DNA of 64,000 bases, from the NCBI GenBank assembly GCA_947474565.1, contig CANJIS010000001.1, forward strand, positions 124,001 through 188,000, in the 5' to 3' direction. The DNA is from Alphaproteobacteria bacterium. GTDB lineage: Bacteria; Pseudomonadota; Alphaproteobacteria; Micropepsales; Micropepsaceae. Below, in pieces: positions 8,260 through 17,990 of the stretch. The translations under genes and the position numbers were made by a program. The notes beneath the pieces are model-generated. The model had not been told where the DNA came from and searched no databases. It saw nothing but the letters and a program-made list of their open reading frames with translations. How positions within the stretch are numbered: the stretch's first letter is position 1; every line of letters begins with the position of its first letter.

Positions 8260-9827
8260 TCGGCAGCCTGCGGCAGCTCATCCCGCTTCCACCTGAGCAC
8301 CGGCTTGCGCGCGGCCTGGGTTTCATCGAGACGGCGGCGGGGCGCCAGGCGCGGCGCACCGGCAAAGCGGGCGGTCTTGCCTGCTTTGGCTTCCAGCGCC
8401 ATTTCGCGCAGCACATGAATGAAGGCGTCCAGCGACCCCTTGGACTCGGACTCGGTGGGCTCGATCAGCATGGCGCCATGCACCACCAGGGGGAAATACA
8501 TGGTCATGGGGTGATAGCCCTCATCGATCATCGCCTTGGCGAAATCGAGCGTGGTGACGCCAGTTCCCTCAAGGAAGGAATCGTCGAACAGGGCTTCATG
8601 CATGCAGGGGCCGTCACCGAAGGGCGCGGTCATCACATCTTTCAGCGAGGCCAGGATATAGTTGGCCGACAGCACCGCATCTTCCGAGGCCTGGCGCACG
8701 CCGTCGCGGCCATGGGAGAGCATGTAAGACAGCGCCCGCACGAACATGCCCATCTGGCCATGGAAGGCGCACATGCGGCCGAAGGGCTTTGTGCCGGCCG
8801 GTACCGCATTGCTGTCTTCCACCAGACGGAAGCCATTCTTGTCCGCCACCAGCAGCGGAATGGGCGCGAACGGCGCCAGCGCCGCCGACAGAACAACGGG
8901 GCCTGCGCCCGGGCCGCCGCCACCATGCGGGGTGGAGAAGGTCTTGTGCAGGTTGATATGCATGGCGTCGATGCCCAGATCGCCCGGCCGCACGCGGCCT
9001 GCGATAGCGTTGAAGTTGGCGCCGTCGCAATAAAAGTATGCGCCCGCGGCATGCACGGCCTTGGCGATTTCAATGATCTCGCCTTCGAACAAGCCGCAGG
9101 TATTGGGATTGGTCAGCATGATCGCCGCCACATCGGGGCCCAGTTTGGCCTTCAACGCTTCGGCATCCACCCGGCCATCGGGCTTGGCGGGGACTTCATC
9201 CACCGTGAAGCCGGCAAAAGCCGCCGTGGCGGGATTGGTGCCATGGGCCGATTCCGGCACCAGGATGCGGGGCCGGGTTTCACCCCGCGCCTGGATGGCG
9301 GCGCGGATGGCGAGCAAGCCGCAGAGTTCGCCATGGGCGCCGGCCTTGGGTGACATCGCCACGGCCGGCATGCCGGTCAGCTGGGTGAGCCAGTTCATCA
9401 ATTGCGAAATCAATTCCAACGCGCCTTGCGTGGCCGACGCCGGGGCCAGCGGATGCAGATCTCCGAAGCCGGGCAGCCGCGCCATTTTCTCATTCAGGCG
9501 CGGGTTGTGCTTCATGGTGCAGGAGCCCAGCGGATAGAGGCCGGAATCAATCGCGTAGTTCATGCGCGACAGCCGCACATAATGGCGGATCACTTCCGGC
9601 TCACTGAGACCCGGCAGGCCGATGGCCGCACGGCGCTGCTGGCCGCCGAGGCGCGTGGCGGCAACCTGCACATTGGGCAGGTCCACGCCGGTGACGCCGT
9701 CACGGCCGATTTCGAAAATCAGCTTTTCTTCATGGTCGAGGCCACGGTCGCCCGAAATGGTGGGCAATTCTTCCGGCGGATGATAGCCGGGGGCGGTGAC
9801 GCGGCGGCGGTTGGGATCGATTTCCAT
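8256..9827 (-). CDS. gcvPB: Glycine dehydrogenase (decarboxylating) subunit 2
   Basis: 523 residues. C-terminal half of the split P-protein. With GcvPA it decarboxylates glycine and passes the aminomethyl group to lipoyl-GcvH; cytosolic, PLP-dependent. The PLP lysine lies in the motif HKTFSTPHGGGGPG. Other family segments are YPLGSCTMKHNPRLNE and LTNPNTCGLFE. It starts one base after the gcvPA stop and runs into the PH-domain gene. Length and motifs are standard. Confidence 0.97.
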   Translation of the reverse strand: MEIDPNRRRVTAPGYHPPEELPTISGDRGLDHEEKLIFEIGRDGVTGVDLPNVQVAATRLGGQQRRAAIGLPGLSEPEVIRHYVRLSRMNYAIDSGLYPLGSCTMKHNPRLNEKMARLPGFGDLHPLAPASATQGALELISQLMNWLTQLTGMPAVAMSPKAGAHGELCGLLAIRAAIQARGETRPRILVPESAHGTNPATAAFAGFTVDEVPAKPDGRVDAEALKAKLGPDVAAIMLTNPNTCGLFEGEIIEIAKAVHAAGAYFYCDGANFNAIAGRVRPGDLGIDAMHINLHKTFSTPHGGGGPGAGPVVLSAALAPFAPIPLLVADKNGFRLVEDSNAVPAGTKPFGRMCAFHGQMGMFVRALSYMLSHGRDGVRQASEDAVLSANYILASLKDVMTAPFGDGPCMHEALFDDSFLEGTGVTTLDFAKAMIDEGYHPMTMYFPLVVHGAMLIEPTESESKGSLDAFIHVLREMALEAKAGKTARFAGAPRLAPRRRLDETQAARKPVLRWKRDELPQAAE

Positions 9828-9828
9828 G

Positions 9829-11172
9829 TTACAGCACCTCTTTCAGCGCGCGTTCCAGCGCGGCGAAATCATCATCGGTATTGGTTTCGGTGGCGGCGAT
9901 GATCAGAAGATTTTCCATCGCCTTGTCATGCGGCATCAGCCGCGAGACGGGCACGCCTGCCAGCACGCCCTTCTTGGCCAGCGCATCCACGATGGGCGCG
10001 GCGGGCTTGGGCAGCTTGATGGTGAATTCGTTGAAGAAGGCTTCCGTCATCAGTTCAACGCCGGGGATCGCCGCCAGCCGGTCGGCCAGGGCGGATGCCT
10101 TGGCGTGGTTAAGACGCGCCAGGCGGGTAAAGCCTTCCTCGCCCAAGAGCGACAGATGGATGGTGAAGGCCAGGGTGCAAAGACCGGAATTGGTGCAGAT
10201 GTTGCTGGTCGCCTTTTCGCGGCGGATATGCTGCTCGCGGGTGGATAGCGTCAGCACATAACCGCGGCGGCCATCCACATCGACCGTCTCGCCCGTCAGG
10301 CGGCCGGGCATCTGGCGCAGGAATTTTTCTTTTGTCGCGAACAGGCCGACATAGGGGCCGCCGAAGTTCAGGCCATTGCCAATGCTTTGGCCTTCGGCGG
10401 CGACAATGTCGGCGCCCTGTGCGCCCGGCGATTCCAGCAGGCCCAGCGACACCGCTTCCGTCACCACCGCGATCAGCAGCGCGCCCTTGGCATGGGCGGC
10501 TTCGGCGATGGGGCGCAGGTTGCGGATCAGGCCGAAGACATCGGGGCTTTGCACCACGACGCAGGCGGTCTGATCGTCGATCAGCGAAATAATGTCTTCC
10601 GCCTTGCCGGGCGTGACGGCGCTGCGGGCGATTTCGCCTTGCAGGCCGGCCACGGTGTCCACGGTCTGCGCATAATGGGGGTGCAAGCCGCCGGACAGAA
10701 TCGCTTTTCCGCGCCGGGTCAGGCGCTGCGCCATCATCACCGCTTCGGCGGTGGCGGTGGAGCCGTCATAGAGAGAGGCGTTCGCCACTTCCATGCCGGT
10801 GAGCAGCGCCACCTGGGTCTGGAATTCGAACAGATATTGCAGCGTGCCTTGCGCGATTTCCGGCTGGTAGGGCGTGTAGCTGGTGAGGAATTCCGAACGC
10901 TGGATCAGATGATCCACCGCGCTGGGAACATGGTGCTTGTACGCGCCCGCGCCGCAGAAGAACGGGCCCGCGCCCGCCGCGATATTCTTCGCCGCCAGCT
11001 TTGTGAGCGCGCGGTCCACTTCCAGCTCACCTTGCATATCGGGCAGGTTGAAAGCCGACAGCTTTACATGCGCCGCACGGGGCACATCGCGGAACAGCGC
11101 GTCCATATCGGGGGCGCCGATACGCGCCAGCATGGCGCTGCGGTCGGTGTCGCTGAGAGGGAGATAACGCAT
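9829..11172 (-). CDS. gcvPA: Glycine dehydrogenase (decarboxylating) subunit 1
   Basis: 447 residues, the usual length of the N-terminal half of a split P-protein. Begins [19 protein letters not shown]; contains [39 protein letters not shown] and [14 protein letters not shown], all characteristic. It acts with GcvPB in glycine decarboxylation. It lies three bases after gcvH and one base before gcvPB, so the operon is tightly packed. Regulation is through the glycine riboswitch upstream of gcvT. Confidence 0.97.
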   Translation of the reverse strand: MRYLPLSDTDRSAMLARIGAPDMDALFRDVPRAAHVKLSAFNLPDMQGELEVDRALTKLAAKNIAAGAGPFFCGAGAYKHHVPSAVDHLIQRSEFLTSYTPYQPEIAQGTLQYLFEFQTQVALLTGMEVANASLYDGSTATAEAVMMAQRLTRRGKAILSGGLHPHYAQTVDTVAGLQGEIARSAVTPGKAEDIISLIDDQTACVVVQSPDVFGLIRNLRPIAEAAHAKGALLIAVVTEAVSLGLLESPGAQGADIVAAEGQSIGNGLNFGGPYVGLFATKEKFLRQMPGRLTGETVDVDGRRGYVLTLSTREQHIRREKATSNICTNSGLCTLAFTIHLSLLGEEGFTRLARLNHAKASALADRLAAIPGVELMTEAFFNEFTIKLPKPAAPIVDALAKKGVLAGVPVSRLMPHDKAMENLLIIAATETNTDDDFAALERALKEVL

Positions 11173-11175
11173 GGG

Positions 11176-11550
11176 CTACAGACCTTTCACAAACTCGGCG
11201 TAAGCATCGGCGGTCATCAGCTTGGTGAAGTCGGCAGACGACACGCCCTTCACCTTGAAAAACCAACCCGCGCCTTCGGGGTCATCGTTGACCGTGGCGG
11301 GCTTGGCTTCCAGCGCGGCATTGGCCTCGCTGACTTCGCCGCCCACCGGGGCATAGACTTCCGACGCCGCCTTGACGCTTTCGACCACCGCAGCTTCGGC
11401 ACCGGCGCTGACCTTGCGGCCCTTTTCCGGCACTTCCACGAACACCACGTCGCCCAAAGACTCGGCGGCGTATTTGGTGATGCCGATGGTGGCGGTGTCG
11501 CCTTCCAGGCGGACCCATTCATGGCTGTCGGTAAAACGTGTCTCGCTCAT
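11176..11550 (-). CDS. gcvH: Glycine cleavage system H protein
   Basis: 124 residues. Small lipoyl carrier that shuttles the aminomethyl group from the P-protein to the T-protein and electrons to the L-protein. The lipoylated Lys is K60 in [18 protein letters not shown]. The N-terminus ([20 protein letters not shown]) and C-terminus (GWFFKVKG) fit the family. It lies ten bases after gcvT and three before gcvPA. Confidence 0.97.
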   Translation of the reverse strand: MSETRFTDSHEWVRLEGDTATIGITKYAAESLGDVVFVEVPEKGRKVSAGAEAAVVESVKAASEVYAPVGGEVSEANAALEAKPATVNDDPEGAGWFFKVKGVSSADFTKLMTADAYAEFVKGL

Positions 11551-11560
11551 ATCGTGCTCC

Positions 11561-12664
11561 TTATGATCGCTTGTAACCGTGGGGGACGAAGGGCATGGGC
11601 GCGACGCGTGCCGGAAGGCTTTGCCCCCTCACCTTCAATTCCAATGTTGTGCCGTTCTCAGCGAATTCGCTTTGGACATAGCCCATCGCCACCGGGCCGT
11701 TCTTGGACGGACCAAAGCCGCCGGAGGTGATGACGCCGATAACCACGCCGTCTTTGATAATCTCAGTGCCTTCGCGGGCGGGGGCGCGGCCATCGGGCAG
11801 AATGCCGACCCGCTTGCGAGCGGTGCCGTTCGCCAGCTTGCCGAGCACGATGTCGGAGCCAGCAAAGCCGCCTTCGGTCTTGCGGCGCTTGCCGATGGAC
11901 CAGACCAGATTGGCTTCCACCGGGTCGCGTGTGTCGTCAATGTCGTGGCCATGCAGGCAGAGCCCGGCTTCCAGGCGCAAGCTGTCGCGCGCGCCCAGGC
12001 CGATGGGCAGAACTTCCGGTTCACCCAGCAGGGCGCGGGCAACACATTCGGCATCGGCGCCTTCGATGGAAATCTCGAACCCGTCTTCGCCGGTATAGCC
12101 GGTGCGGGAAATGATGGCGGGCGCGCCCGCCACCGTGGTGCGGATCACCTGCATGAAAGTCAGCTTGCCGATGCCGGGGCTGTGACGCTCCAGCGCCGTC
12201 ACTGCTTGCGGGCCTTGCAGCGCCAGCAAAGCGCGGTCGAGGCGCGGCGTCAGCGTGACGCCCTTCAGTTCGGATTGGATATAGGCGAAATCGCCTTCCT
12301 TGGTGCCGGCATTGACCACCAGATAGAGCGGCACTTCTCCCGCCAGGCGGGAGAACATGAAATCATCCTTGATGGTGCCGTCATGGGTGAGCAGCAGCCC
12401 ATAACGCTGCATGCCATCCTTCAGGCCGATGACATCGGCGGGGGTGGCTTTTTCCAGCTGCGCGGTGTCGCCTGCCAGAAAGGCTTGCCCCATATGCGAG
12501 ACATCGAACAGCCCGGCAACGGCGCGGGTATGCAGATGTTCCTTCAGGATGCCCGCAGGATATTGCACCGGCATTTCATAACCGGCGAACGGCACCATCT
12601 TGCCGCCCAGCTCTTTGTGCAGGGCGTAAAGCGGCGTGCGGCGAAGATTGTCGTTGGTATCCAT
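11561..12664 (-). CDS. gcvT: Aminomethyltransferase (glycine cleavage T protein)
   Basis: 367 residues. Transfers the methylene group from aminomethyl-GcvH to tetrahydrofolate, releasing ammonia. Typical segments: [58 protein letters not shown]. It is the first gene of the gcv operon; about 50 bases separate the ATG from aptamer 2 of the glycine riboswitch. The lpd (L protein) gene is not in the window. Confidence 0.97.
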   Translation of the reverse strand: MDTNDNLRRTPLYALHKELGGKMVPFAGYEMPVQYPAGILKEHLHTRAVAGLFDVSHMGQAFLAGDTAQLEKATPADVIGLKDGMQRYGLLLTHDGTIKDDFMFSRLAGEVPLYLVVNAGTKEGDFAYIQSELKGVTLTPRLDRALLALQGPQAVTALERHSPGIGKLTFMQVIRTTVAGAPAIISRTGYTGEDGFEISIEGADAECVARALLGEPEVLPIGLGARDSLRLEAGLCLHGHDIDDTRDPVEANLVWSIGKRRKTEGGFAGSDIVLGKLANGTARKRVGILPDGRAPAREGTEIIKDGVVIGVITSGGFGPSKNGPVAMGYVQSEFAENGTTLELKVRGQSLPARVAPMPFVPHGYKRS

Positions 12665-12713
12665 AGGGTCCCGTTCAGATTCAAGATTCCACGCCGTCTA
12701 AAGCGCGAACCCG

Positions 12714-12900
12714 TCTGTCATGGGACCTGAGAGAATTCCCCGGATTTGATCCAGGTTACCCCGTCGGTGGGTGCGAAACTCTTTGATTAGAAGAGGGCCG
12801 CGCCGCTTTCCAGATTTTCATCACTCTCGCGGTCCTTTTGCCTGAGAGTTTCCCGGGTGGTTGCTCCTTCGGCGCCGTCATAAAAACGATCTCTCCCGCG
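12714..12900 (-). promoter_or_regulatory. Tandem glycine riboswitch controlling the gcv operon
   Basis: Two glycine aptamers on the minus strand. Aptamer 1 (about 12830-12900) reads GGGAGAGAT, then GCGCCGAAGGAGCAA, then GAAACTCTCAGGCAAAAGGAC. Aptamer 2 (about 12714-12824) reads TCTGGAAAGCGGCGC, then CACCGACGGGG, then TTCTCTCAGGTCCCATGACAG. These are the conserved cores of the known class, in tandem with a short linker. It lies directly upstream of gcvT and probably turns expression on when glycine is plentiful. Confidence 0.96.
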
Positions 12901-12957
12901 AAAGATCATGTGCTGACCAGCCGCACGCGCCTCCCGGCGGATGCGGCTGTTGGGGTC

Positions 12958-12985
12958 ATTCTAGGTGGGGGGTATGACGTGTCAA
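12958..12985 (-). promoter_or_regulatory. Sigma70-type promoter of the gcv operon
   Basis: Minus strand TTGACA (12980-12985), 16-base spacer, TAGAAT (12958-12963). Transcription would begin near 12951, giving a leader of roughly 290 bases that includes a 5' hairpin (CAGCCGCA/TGCGGCTG, 12918-12949) and both glycine aptamers. Confidence 0.8.
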
Positions 12986-13012
12986 CGAAAGCCTGGAAAG
13001 GGCCAAAGTTAT

Positions 13013-14758
13013 TCACATTCTTTCGGGAACTTCGATGCCCAAAAGGCCCAGAATCCGGGTCAAGGCGCCCAAAGTCCGGGCACACAGGCCCAGGCGGGCG
13101 GCACGCAGATCTGTGTCTGTTTCCGACATGATGTGATGGGCCGAATAAAAGCGGCTGAAACGCTGCGCCAGCTCGAAGGCGTAATCGCACAGCATGTTGG
13201 GCGCGCGCTTGTCTTCGGCCGCCGCCATGACATCGGCTTCTAGCAGCAACTGCAAAATCAGCGCGCGTTCTTCCGGGGAATGGATGGCGGGCGCGCCCGT
13301 CTCAAAGCCCTGATCCTTGGCCTTGCGCAGGATGGATTGGATGCGCACCGCCGCATATTGCAGATAGGGCCCGGTCTTGCCTTCGAATTTGGAAAACCGT
13401 TCCAGGTCGAAAACATAATCCGTGGTGCGGTGGTTGGAGAGATCGGCGAATTTGATGGCGGCGATGCCGACCTGGGCGGCGATGCGGTCTTTTTCTTCCG
13501 CGGAATAATCGGCGCCCAGCCCCGCTTCGGCCAAACGCGAATTGGATTCCACCTTGGCCATGGCGATCAGATCGTAAAGCTTCATCGCGCCGCCGGCGCG
13601 GGTCTTGAACGGCTTGCCGTCGGCCCCGTTCATGGTGCCATAGCCGACATGCTCCAGATGCGCCTTGCCACCCAGTTTGGCTTTGTGCGCGGCGCGGAAC
13701 ACTTGTTCGAAATGCTGGTGCTGGCGGTGATCCACCACATAGAGAATGAGATCAGGATCGTAATCGCGCACGCGCTCGATGATGGTGGCCAGATCGGTGG
13801 TTCCGTAAAGCACGCCGCCTTCCGACTTGACCAGAATGAGCGGCGGCATCGGCTTTTTGTCGACCTCTTCCGCCACGGGCACCACCAGCGCGCCTTCGCT
13901 GGTTTCAGACAGCCCGCGCGCTTTCAGATCGTCGAGCATCGGGCCGATCAGGTCATGGACCGAGGATTCCCCGTTCCACAGATCGAACTTGACCCCCAGG
14001 CTGGCGAATTCGCGGGAGACGCCGGCTTCCGTCACCGCCACGAAATGCTTCCACAACGCGCGATAGCCGGGGCGGCCATCCTGCAATTCCACCGTGGCGC
14101 GGCGAGCTTTTTCCAGGCGCGCGGGATCGGCTTTGCAGGCGGCGGAGGCGGCGGGGTAAATTTCTTCCAGATCTTCCATCGTCACCGGCGAGGTATCCGG
14201 GTATGGGCCGGTGGACGCGGCGTCGAAATAGACCGGCGCCAACCCGCGCAATTCCACTTCCGACAGCAACTGACCCATCTGCAGGCCCCAATCGCCCAGA
14301 TGCACGTCGCTGATCACCTTCCAGCCATTGGCGCGGTAAAGCCGCTGCAGGCAATCGCCGATGATGGAGGAGCGCAAATGATGCACCGCCATCGGCTTGG
14401 CGATATTGGGACCGCCGAAATCAATGACGAGAGTTTTGTCTTTGCCCGTGTCCGGCGCGCGGGGCTGGCCCAAAAGTTCACCCAGCGCCGCATCGGTCAA
14501 ATCGAGATTGATGAAACCGGGCCCGGCGATTTCGATCTTTGCAAAACGGGCATCGGCTTTCAGGCGGGCCGCGATCTTCTCGGCGATAGCGCGCGGATTG
14601 GCTTTCGCCTGCTTGGCGGCGGCAAGCGCGCCATTGCATTGAAACTGGCAAAGGTCCGGCCGGTCGGACAGCGTCACCAGCCCCAAACCTGCATCCAACC
14701 CTTCGCCAGCGAATGCTTCGCCTGCGATCCGGGACAGTTCGCCCGCTATGCTTGTCAT
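13013..14758 (-). CDS. argS: Arginine--tRNA ligase
   Basis: 581 residues. Class I synthetase charging tRNA-Arg; cytosolic. N-terminal add-1 domain (about 1-85, with GPGFINLDL), Rossmann catalytic core with DFGGPNIAKPM and SDVHLGDWGLQMGQL, the loop GKPFKTRAGG in place of KMSKS as usual for ArgRS, and a C-terminal DALR helical domain ending YSAHHIMSETDTDLRAARLG. Odd point: the HIGH motif, normally HVGH before LRS, reads AVHH (residues 124-127). It follows the lipoprotein gene by 14 bases, so the two are probably co-transcribed. Confidence 0.95.
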   Translation of the reverse strand: MTSIAGELSRIAGEAFAGEGLDAGLGLVTLSDRPDLCQFQCNGALAAAKQAKANPRAIAEKIAARLKADARFAKIEIAGPGFINLDLTDAALGELLGQPRAPDTGKDKTLVIDFGGPNIAKPMAVHHLRSSIIGDCLQRLYRANGWKVISDVHLGDWGLQMGQLLSEVELRGLAPVYFDAASTGPYPDTSPVTMEDLEEIYPAASAACKADPARLEKARRATVELQDGRPGYRALWKHFVAVTEAGVSREFASLGVKFDLWNGESSVHDLIGPMLDDLKARGLSETSEGALVVPVAEEVDKKPMPPLILVKSEGGVLYGTTDLATIIERVRDYDPDLILYVVDHRQHQHFEQVFRAAHKAKLGGKAHLEHVGYGTMNGADGKPFKTRAGGAMKLYDLIAMAKVESNSRLAEAGLGADYSAEEKDRIAAQVGIAAIKFADLSNHRTTDYVFDLERFSKFEGKTGPYLQYAAVRIQSILRKAKDQGFETGAPAIHSPEERALILQLLLEADVMAAAEDKRAPNMLCDYAFELAQRFSRFYSAHHIMSETDTDLRAARLGLCARTLGALTRILGLLGIEVPERM

Positions 14759-14772
14759 TTAAAGAGGGCTCA

Positions 14773-15309
14773 TCATGGCGTGTAGCGGCCCCGTCTCAGA
14801 TTGTAATTGCGGTCGGCATCGCTGAGCTGCAAACCGACCAGAAGATTATAGTCGGTGGCGGGAACGCCATCTTCCAGTTCAAGCGCCGTGTCATCGAGGG
14901 TGACGAGCTGGGTGGCGACGGCGCTGCCGGGGGCGAAGCGCACGATGAGCGTGGCATTCTTCTTGGACAGGATGCGGTCGCCCTGGGTGACCGCGGAATA
15001 ATACGGCACCTTGTATTCCGCGCCGTCGGCGCTGGGGGCGCGGGTGGCGCGCACATCGAAGGTCAGTGCAACAGGCACATTGCGCGAGCCCTTGGTGTAC
15101 TGGCAGGTGCTGTGAACCCCCGTGATGGAGACGGTGTACGCCTCGCCCGACGGATCGGCCGGCGCACCGGCGCGGAACACGGTCAGGTTGGAGGTGTCGG
15201 ACAGGATCGAGGATGACGGGCACAAAACCCGTTCCCGATTGGCGCAGCCCCAAAGGAGCAGGGCCAGGGCCAGCGTCGTGACGGGCGGGATGAAATATTG
15301 GGGCTTCAT
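14773..15309 (-). CDS. Putative lipoprotein
   Basis: About 178 residues from the ATG MKPQYF; a second ATG lies three codons upstream. N-terminal signal with a lipobox-like end (LALALLLWGC), so probably lipid-anchored at Cys; Trp at -2 is unusual. The mature part has no motif I recognise: VLCPSSSILSDTSNLTVFRA, a single later Cys (STCQYTKGS), then a beta-rich region (VPVALTFDVRATRA). It precedes argS on the same strand, as similar lipoproteins of unknown function do in related bacteria. Function unknown. Confidence 0.75.
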   Translation of the reverse strand: MKPQYFIPPVTTLALALLLWGCANRERVLCPSSSILSDTSNLTVFRAGAPADPSGEAYTVSITGVHSTCQYTKGSRNVPVALTFDVRATRAPSADGAEYKVPYYSAVTQGDRILSKKNATLIVRFAPGSAVATQLVTLDDTALELEDGVPATDYNLLVGLQLSDADRNYNLRRGRYTP

Positions 15310-15448
15310 GAAACACATATCCGGTTGCTGCTTGACTTTTATCGGCGGGTCGAGCGGAACTCAGATACCGCGTGCGGCGCAATTTAGCCAGCCGGGGCAT
15401 TAAATCCAAGCTATTGAATACATTCTACAAAGGCATTTCAGAGGCAAA

Positions 15449-16408
15449 ATGGCGGTTTACACCGATGTCAGCTTTGAGGACCTGGAGGGGCTGCTCGCCG
15501 GGTACGATATCGGCGTGGCCCTGTCCTTCAAGGGAATCGCGGAGGGGGTGGAGAATTCCAATTTCTATCTCCAGACCGACCGGGGCGCGTACATCCTCAC
15601 CTTGTATGAAAAGCGCGTCCAGACCGGCGACCTGCCCTTCTTCCTGGGGCTGATGGAGCATCTGGCGCGGCGCGGCATTCATTGCCCCCAGCCGATGCGG
15701 GACCGTGGTGGCAATGCCTCCACCATCCTGAAAGGCCGGGCGGCGGCGATCCTGAGTTTTCTGACCGGCATTTCCTTGCGCAAGCCGGAGCCGCAACATT
15801 GCGCGGCGGCGGGTGCGGCGCTGGCGTCCTTCCATGCCGCGGCAGACGGGTTCGCTCTTTCCAGGGCCAATGCCTTGTCGGTGGCGGGCTGGCGCGAATT
15901 GGCCGATGCCACCACGGCGCGCGCCGATGCGGTGCAAGGCGGGCTGGCGGAGTTGATCGGGCAGACGCTGGCGGCGCTGGCGCGGGACTGGCCTTCGAGC
16001 CTGCCGCACAGCGTGATCCATGCGGACCTGTTCCCCGACAATGTGCTGTTCATGGGCGACCAGGTTTCCGGCGTGATCGATTTTTATTTCGCCTGCAACG
16101 ACATGCTGGCCTATGACCTGGCGATCCTGCTCAACAGCTGGTGCTTTGAACCCGACGGCGCCTACAACATCACCAAGGGCAAGGCGATGATCGCGGGCTA
16201 TCGCGCGGGGCGCGAAATGAGCGCGGCGGAAATCGACGCCATGCCGCTTCTGATGCAAGGCGCGGCGCTGCGCTTTTTGCTGACGCGGCTGTATGACTGG
16301 CTCAATCCCGATCCCAATGCGCTGGTGCGCCCCAAAGACCCGCGCGAATATTCCAAGAAGCTGCGCTTCCATCTGGCGGTGAAGAGCGCGACTGAGTACG
16401 GGTTTTGA
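15449..16408 (+). CDS. thrB: Homoserine kinase (ThrB, aminoglycoside-phosphotransferase fold)
   Basis: 319 residues. ATP-dependent phosphorylation of homoserine to O-phosphohomoserine, the step before threonine synthase. It is the kinase-fold type found in many alphaproteobacteria, not the GHMP type: [16 protein letters not shown], then [11 protein letters not shown], the catalytic loop [15 protein letters not shown] and the metal motif [16 protein letters not shown] four bases before the ATG sets the start. It overlaps rnhA by four bases. The ispH gene that often precedes this pair is absent; thrC is about 7 kb away on the other strand. Confidence 0.94.
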   Translation: MAVYTDVSFEDLEGLLAGYDIGVALSFKGIAEGVENSNFYLQTDRGAYILTLYEKRVQTGDLPFFLGLMEHLARRGIHCPQPMRDRGGNASTILKGRAAAILSFLTGISLRKPEPQHCAAAGAALASFHAAADGFALSRANALSVAGWRELADATTARADAVQGGLAELIGQTLAALARDWPSSLPHSVIHADLFPDNVLFMGDQVSGVIDFYFACNDMLAYDLAILLNSWCFEPDGAYNITKGKAMIAGYRAGREMSAAEIDAMPLLMQGAALRFLLTRLYDWLNPDPNALVRPKDPREYSKKLRFHLAVKSATEYGF

Positions 16409-16833
16409 GTATCGAGATTTTTACCGATGGTGCGTGCTCGGGCAATCCCGGTCCTGGCGGCTGGGGTGCGATCCTGCGCACCGGCGGGCATGAAAAAGAA
16501 TTGTCCGGCGGCGAGAAGGCTACCACCAACAACCGCATGGAAATGATGGCGGTGATCGAAGCGCTGAAGGCGCTGAAAAAGCCGTCTGCCGCCACCATCC
16601 ATACCGACTCCCGTTATGTCATGGACGGGGCGACCAAGTGGCTGAAGGGCTGGAAAGTCAAAGGCTGGAAGACCGCCGGCAAGGACCCGGTGAAGAACGA
16701 GGATTTGTGGCGGGCGCTGGATGCGGAAATGGCGCGCCATCAGATCAAATGGGTCTGGGTGCGCGGCCATACCGGGCATCCCGAGAATGAAAGGGCCGAT
16801 GCACTGGCCAGAGGCGCGATACCGGGGAAGTAG
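16405..16833 (+). CDS. rnhA: Ribonuclease HI
   Basis: 142 residues from a TTG start overlapping the thrB stop (TTGA). Cleaves the RNA strand of RNA-DNA hybrids; cytosolic, Mg-dependent. Catalytic carboxylates are visible in [39 protein letters not shown] and [11 protein letters not shown]. Standard length. The thrB-rnhA pairing is common in alphaproteobacteria. The start is decided by the family N-terminus (MSIEIFTDG), since no ATG is available. Confidence 0.96.
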   Translation: MSIEIFTDGACSGNPGPGGWGAILRTGGHEKELSGGEKATTNNRMEMMAVIEALKALKKPSAATIHTDSRYVMDGATKWLKGWKVKGWKTAGKDPVKNEDLWRALDAEMARHQIKWVWVRGHTGHPENERADALARGAIPGK

Positions 16834-16846
16834 CGGGCTGGGCGAT

Positions 16847-17296
16847 TTAATTGAATGACTTCACCACTGTCGCGGTAAACTGCGAAATAGGATCCCACAT
16901 AGGTGTATAAGGAGCCGGTAAGTCGGCCCCATCACGTCCGACCATGCTACCAGGCTCGAAATCACGTTTATCGGATGGTGTTACGCTGGGTACTTTACTT
17001 TGCTTGGTGATCTGAGCGTTTACATTCGCGCATTGATTTTTTCCCGTCAAAGTAAACGCATCTAGGGTAACAATGTGCAAATCCCACATCTGCTCCTTGG
17101 ATGTTACGACTTTCAAGCTGAGCGGGCCCCAGTCATTAAATACGATGCCCGGTGGAATTTCTAGCTGCCGCGCATTCAAGCGCGGGTCTGCGTAATCTGG
17201 CCGACAAATTCGCAAAGTGCCTGCAGATGCCGCAGAAACTTCGGTGCTTATTAAAGATAGACCAATGGCAGCAATCCAACCGAACTTCAGGCGCAC
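16847..17296 (-). CDS. Secreted hypothetical protein, low GC
   Basis: 149 residues. N-terminal signal peptide (MRLKFGWIAAIGLSLISTEV, cut near SAASA), then a domain with no motif I recognise: TLRICRPDYADPRLNARQLE, VFNDWGPLSLKVV, KNQCANVNAQITK, TPMWDPISQFTATVVKSFN. Two Cys in the mature part could pair. The stretch is close to 50% GC with mixed third positions, unlike its neighbours, which suggests recent transfer or a weakly expressed orphan. It is separated from the peroxiredoxin gene by repeat A2. Function unknown. Confidence 0.65.
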   Translation of the reverse strand: MRLKFGWIAAIGLSLISTEVSAASAGTLRICRPDYADPRLNARQLEIPPGIVFNDWGPLSLKVVTSKEQMWDLHIVTLDAFTLTGKNQCANVNAQITKQSKVPSVTPSDKRDFEPGSMVGRDGADLPAPYTPMWDPISQFTATVVKSFN

Positions 17297-17320
17297 CCAC
17301 TACCTCCAACCCGACTTTAA

Positions 17321-17458
17321 TGTCATTCCCGGCTGAGCATCGGCGTCAGCCGATGCGAGGGGAAGGGAATCCAGGTGTCATCATCGGGTTGGTGTTGATA
17401 CCTGGGTCCCATTCCCTCGCGCCGCACGCAAGGCGTGCGGCGTTCGCTGGGGATGACA
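17321..17458. repeat. Inverted-repeat element A, copy 2
   Basis: Outer arms TGTCATTCCCGGC and GGGGATGACA, inner arms GGGAAGGGAATCCAGGT and ACCTGGGTCCCATTCCC. Variable hairpins: left GCATCGGC (17337-17344) with GCCGATGC (17349-17356); right CGCCGCACGC (17420-17429) with GCGTGCGGCG (17433-17442). Confidence 0.9.
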
Positions 17459-17465
17459 GGTGTGG

Positions 17466-17963
17466 TTACGGAGCGACCAACTCGCCCGAGGACAACATGT
17501 GCTCGGCGGAGGATACATCGAACGCGCCGGGTTCTTCGACGTTGAGGGACTTCACCACGCCGTCCTTGACCACGGCGGAGTAGCGCTGGCTGCGCTTGCC
17601 CATGCCGAATTTGGTGGCGTCGAATTCCAGGCCCACGGCGCGGGTGAAATCGCCGTTGCCGTCGGCCAGCATCAGCACCTTGTCACCGGCGTTCTGGTCC
17701 TTGCCCCAGGCGCCCATGACAAAGGCGTCGTTGACGGAGATGCAGGCGATGGCGTCCACGCCCTTGGCCTTGAAATCATCGTGATGCAGGACAAAACCCG
17801 GCACATGCTTGGCCGAGCAGATGGGCGTGTAGGCGCCCGGCAGGGCGAACAGGATCACGGTCTTGCCGGTGAACAGCTCGTCGCTGGTGACGGGGGTGGG
17901 CTTGCCGTCTTTCATCTGCATGAAGGTGGCGGCGGGAATCTTGTCGCCCGGTTTGATGGTCAT
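17466..17963 (-). CDS. Peroxiredoxin (Prx5-like redoxin)
   Basis: 165 residues. Thiol peroxidase that reduces hydrogen peroxide and organic peroxides; cytosolic. The peroxidatic Cys is C49 in LPGAYTPICSAKHVPGF, the Prx5 signature, followed by ISVNDAFVMGAWGKDQN and RSQRYSAVVKDGVV. No fused glutaredoxin domain and no clear second (resolving) Cys, so it probably relies on an external thiol. It lies 27 bases after the GGDEF/EAL gene on the same strand and may be read from it or from its own promoter. Repeat A2 follows it. Confidence 0.92.
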   Translation of the reverse strand: MTIKPGDKIPAATFMQMKDGKPTPVTSDELFTGKTVILFALPGAYTPICSAKHVPGFVLHHDDFKAKGVDAIACISVNDAFVMGAWGKDQNAGDKVLMLADGNGDFTRAVGLEFDATKFGMGKRSQRYSAVVKDGVVKSLNVEEPGAFDVSSAEHMLSSGELVAP

Positions 17964-17990
17964 GATTTTTCCTTTGCTGGGGTTATGACG

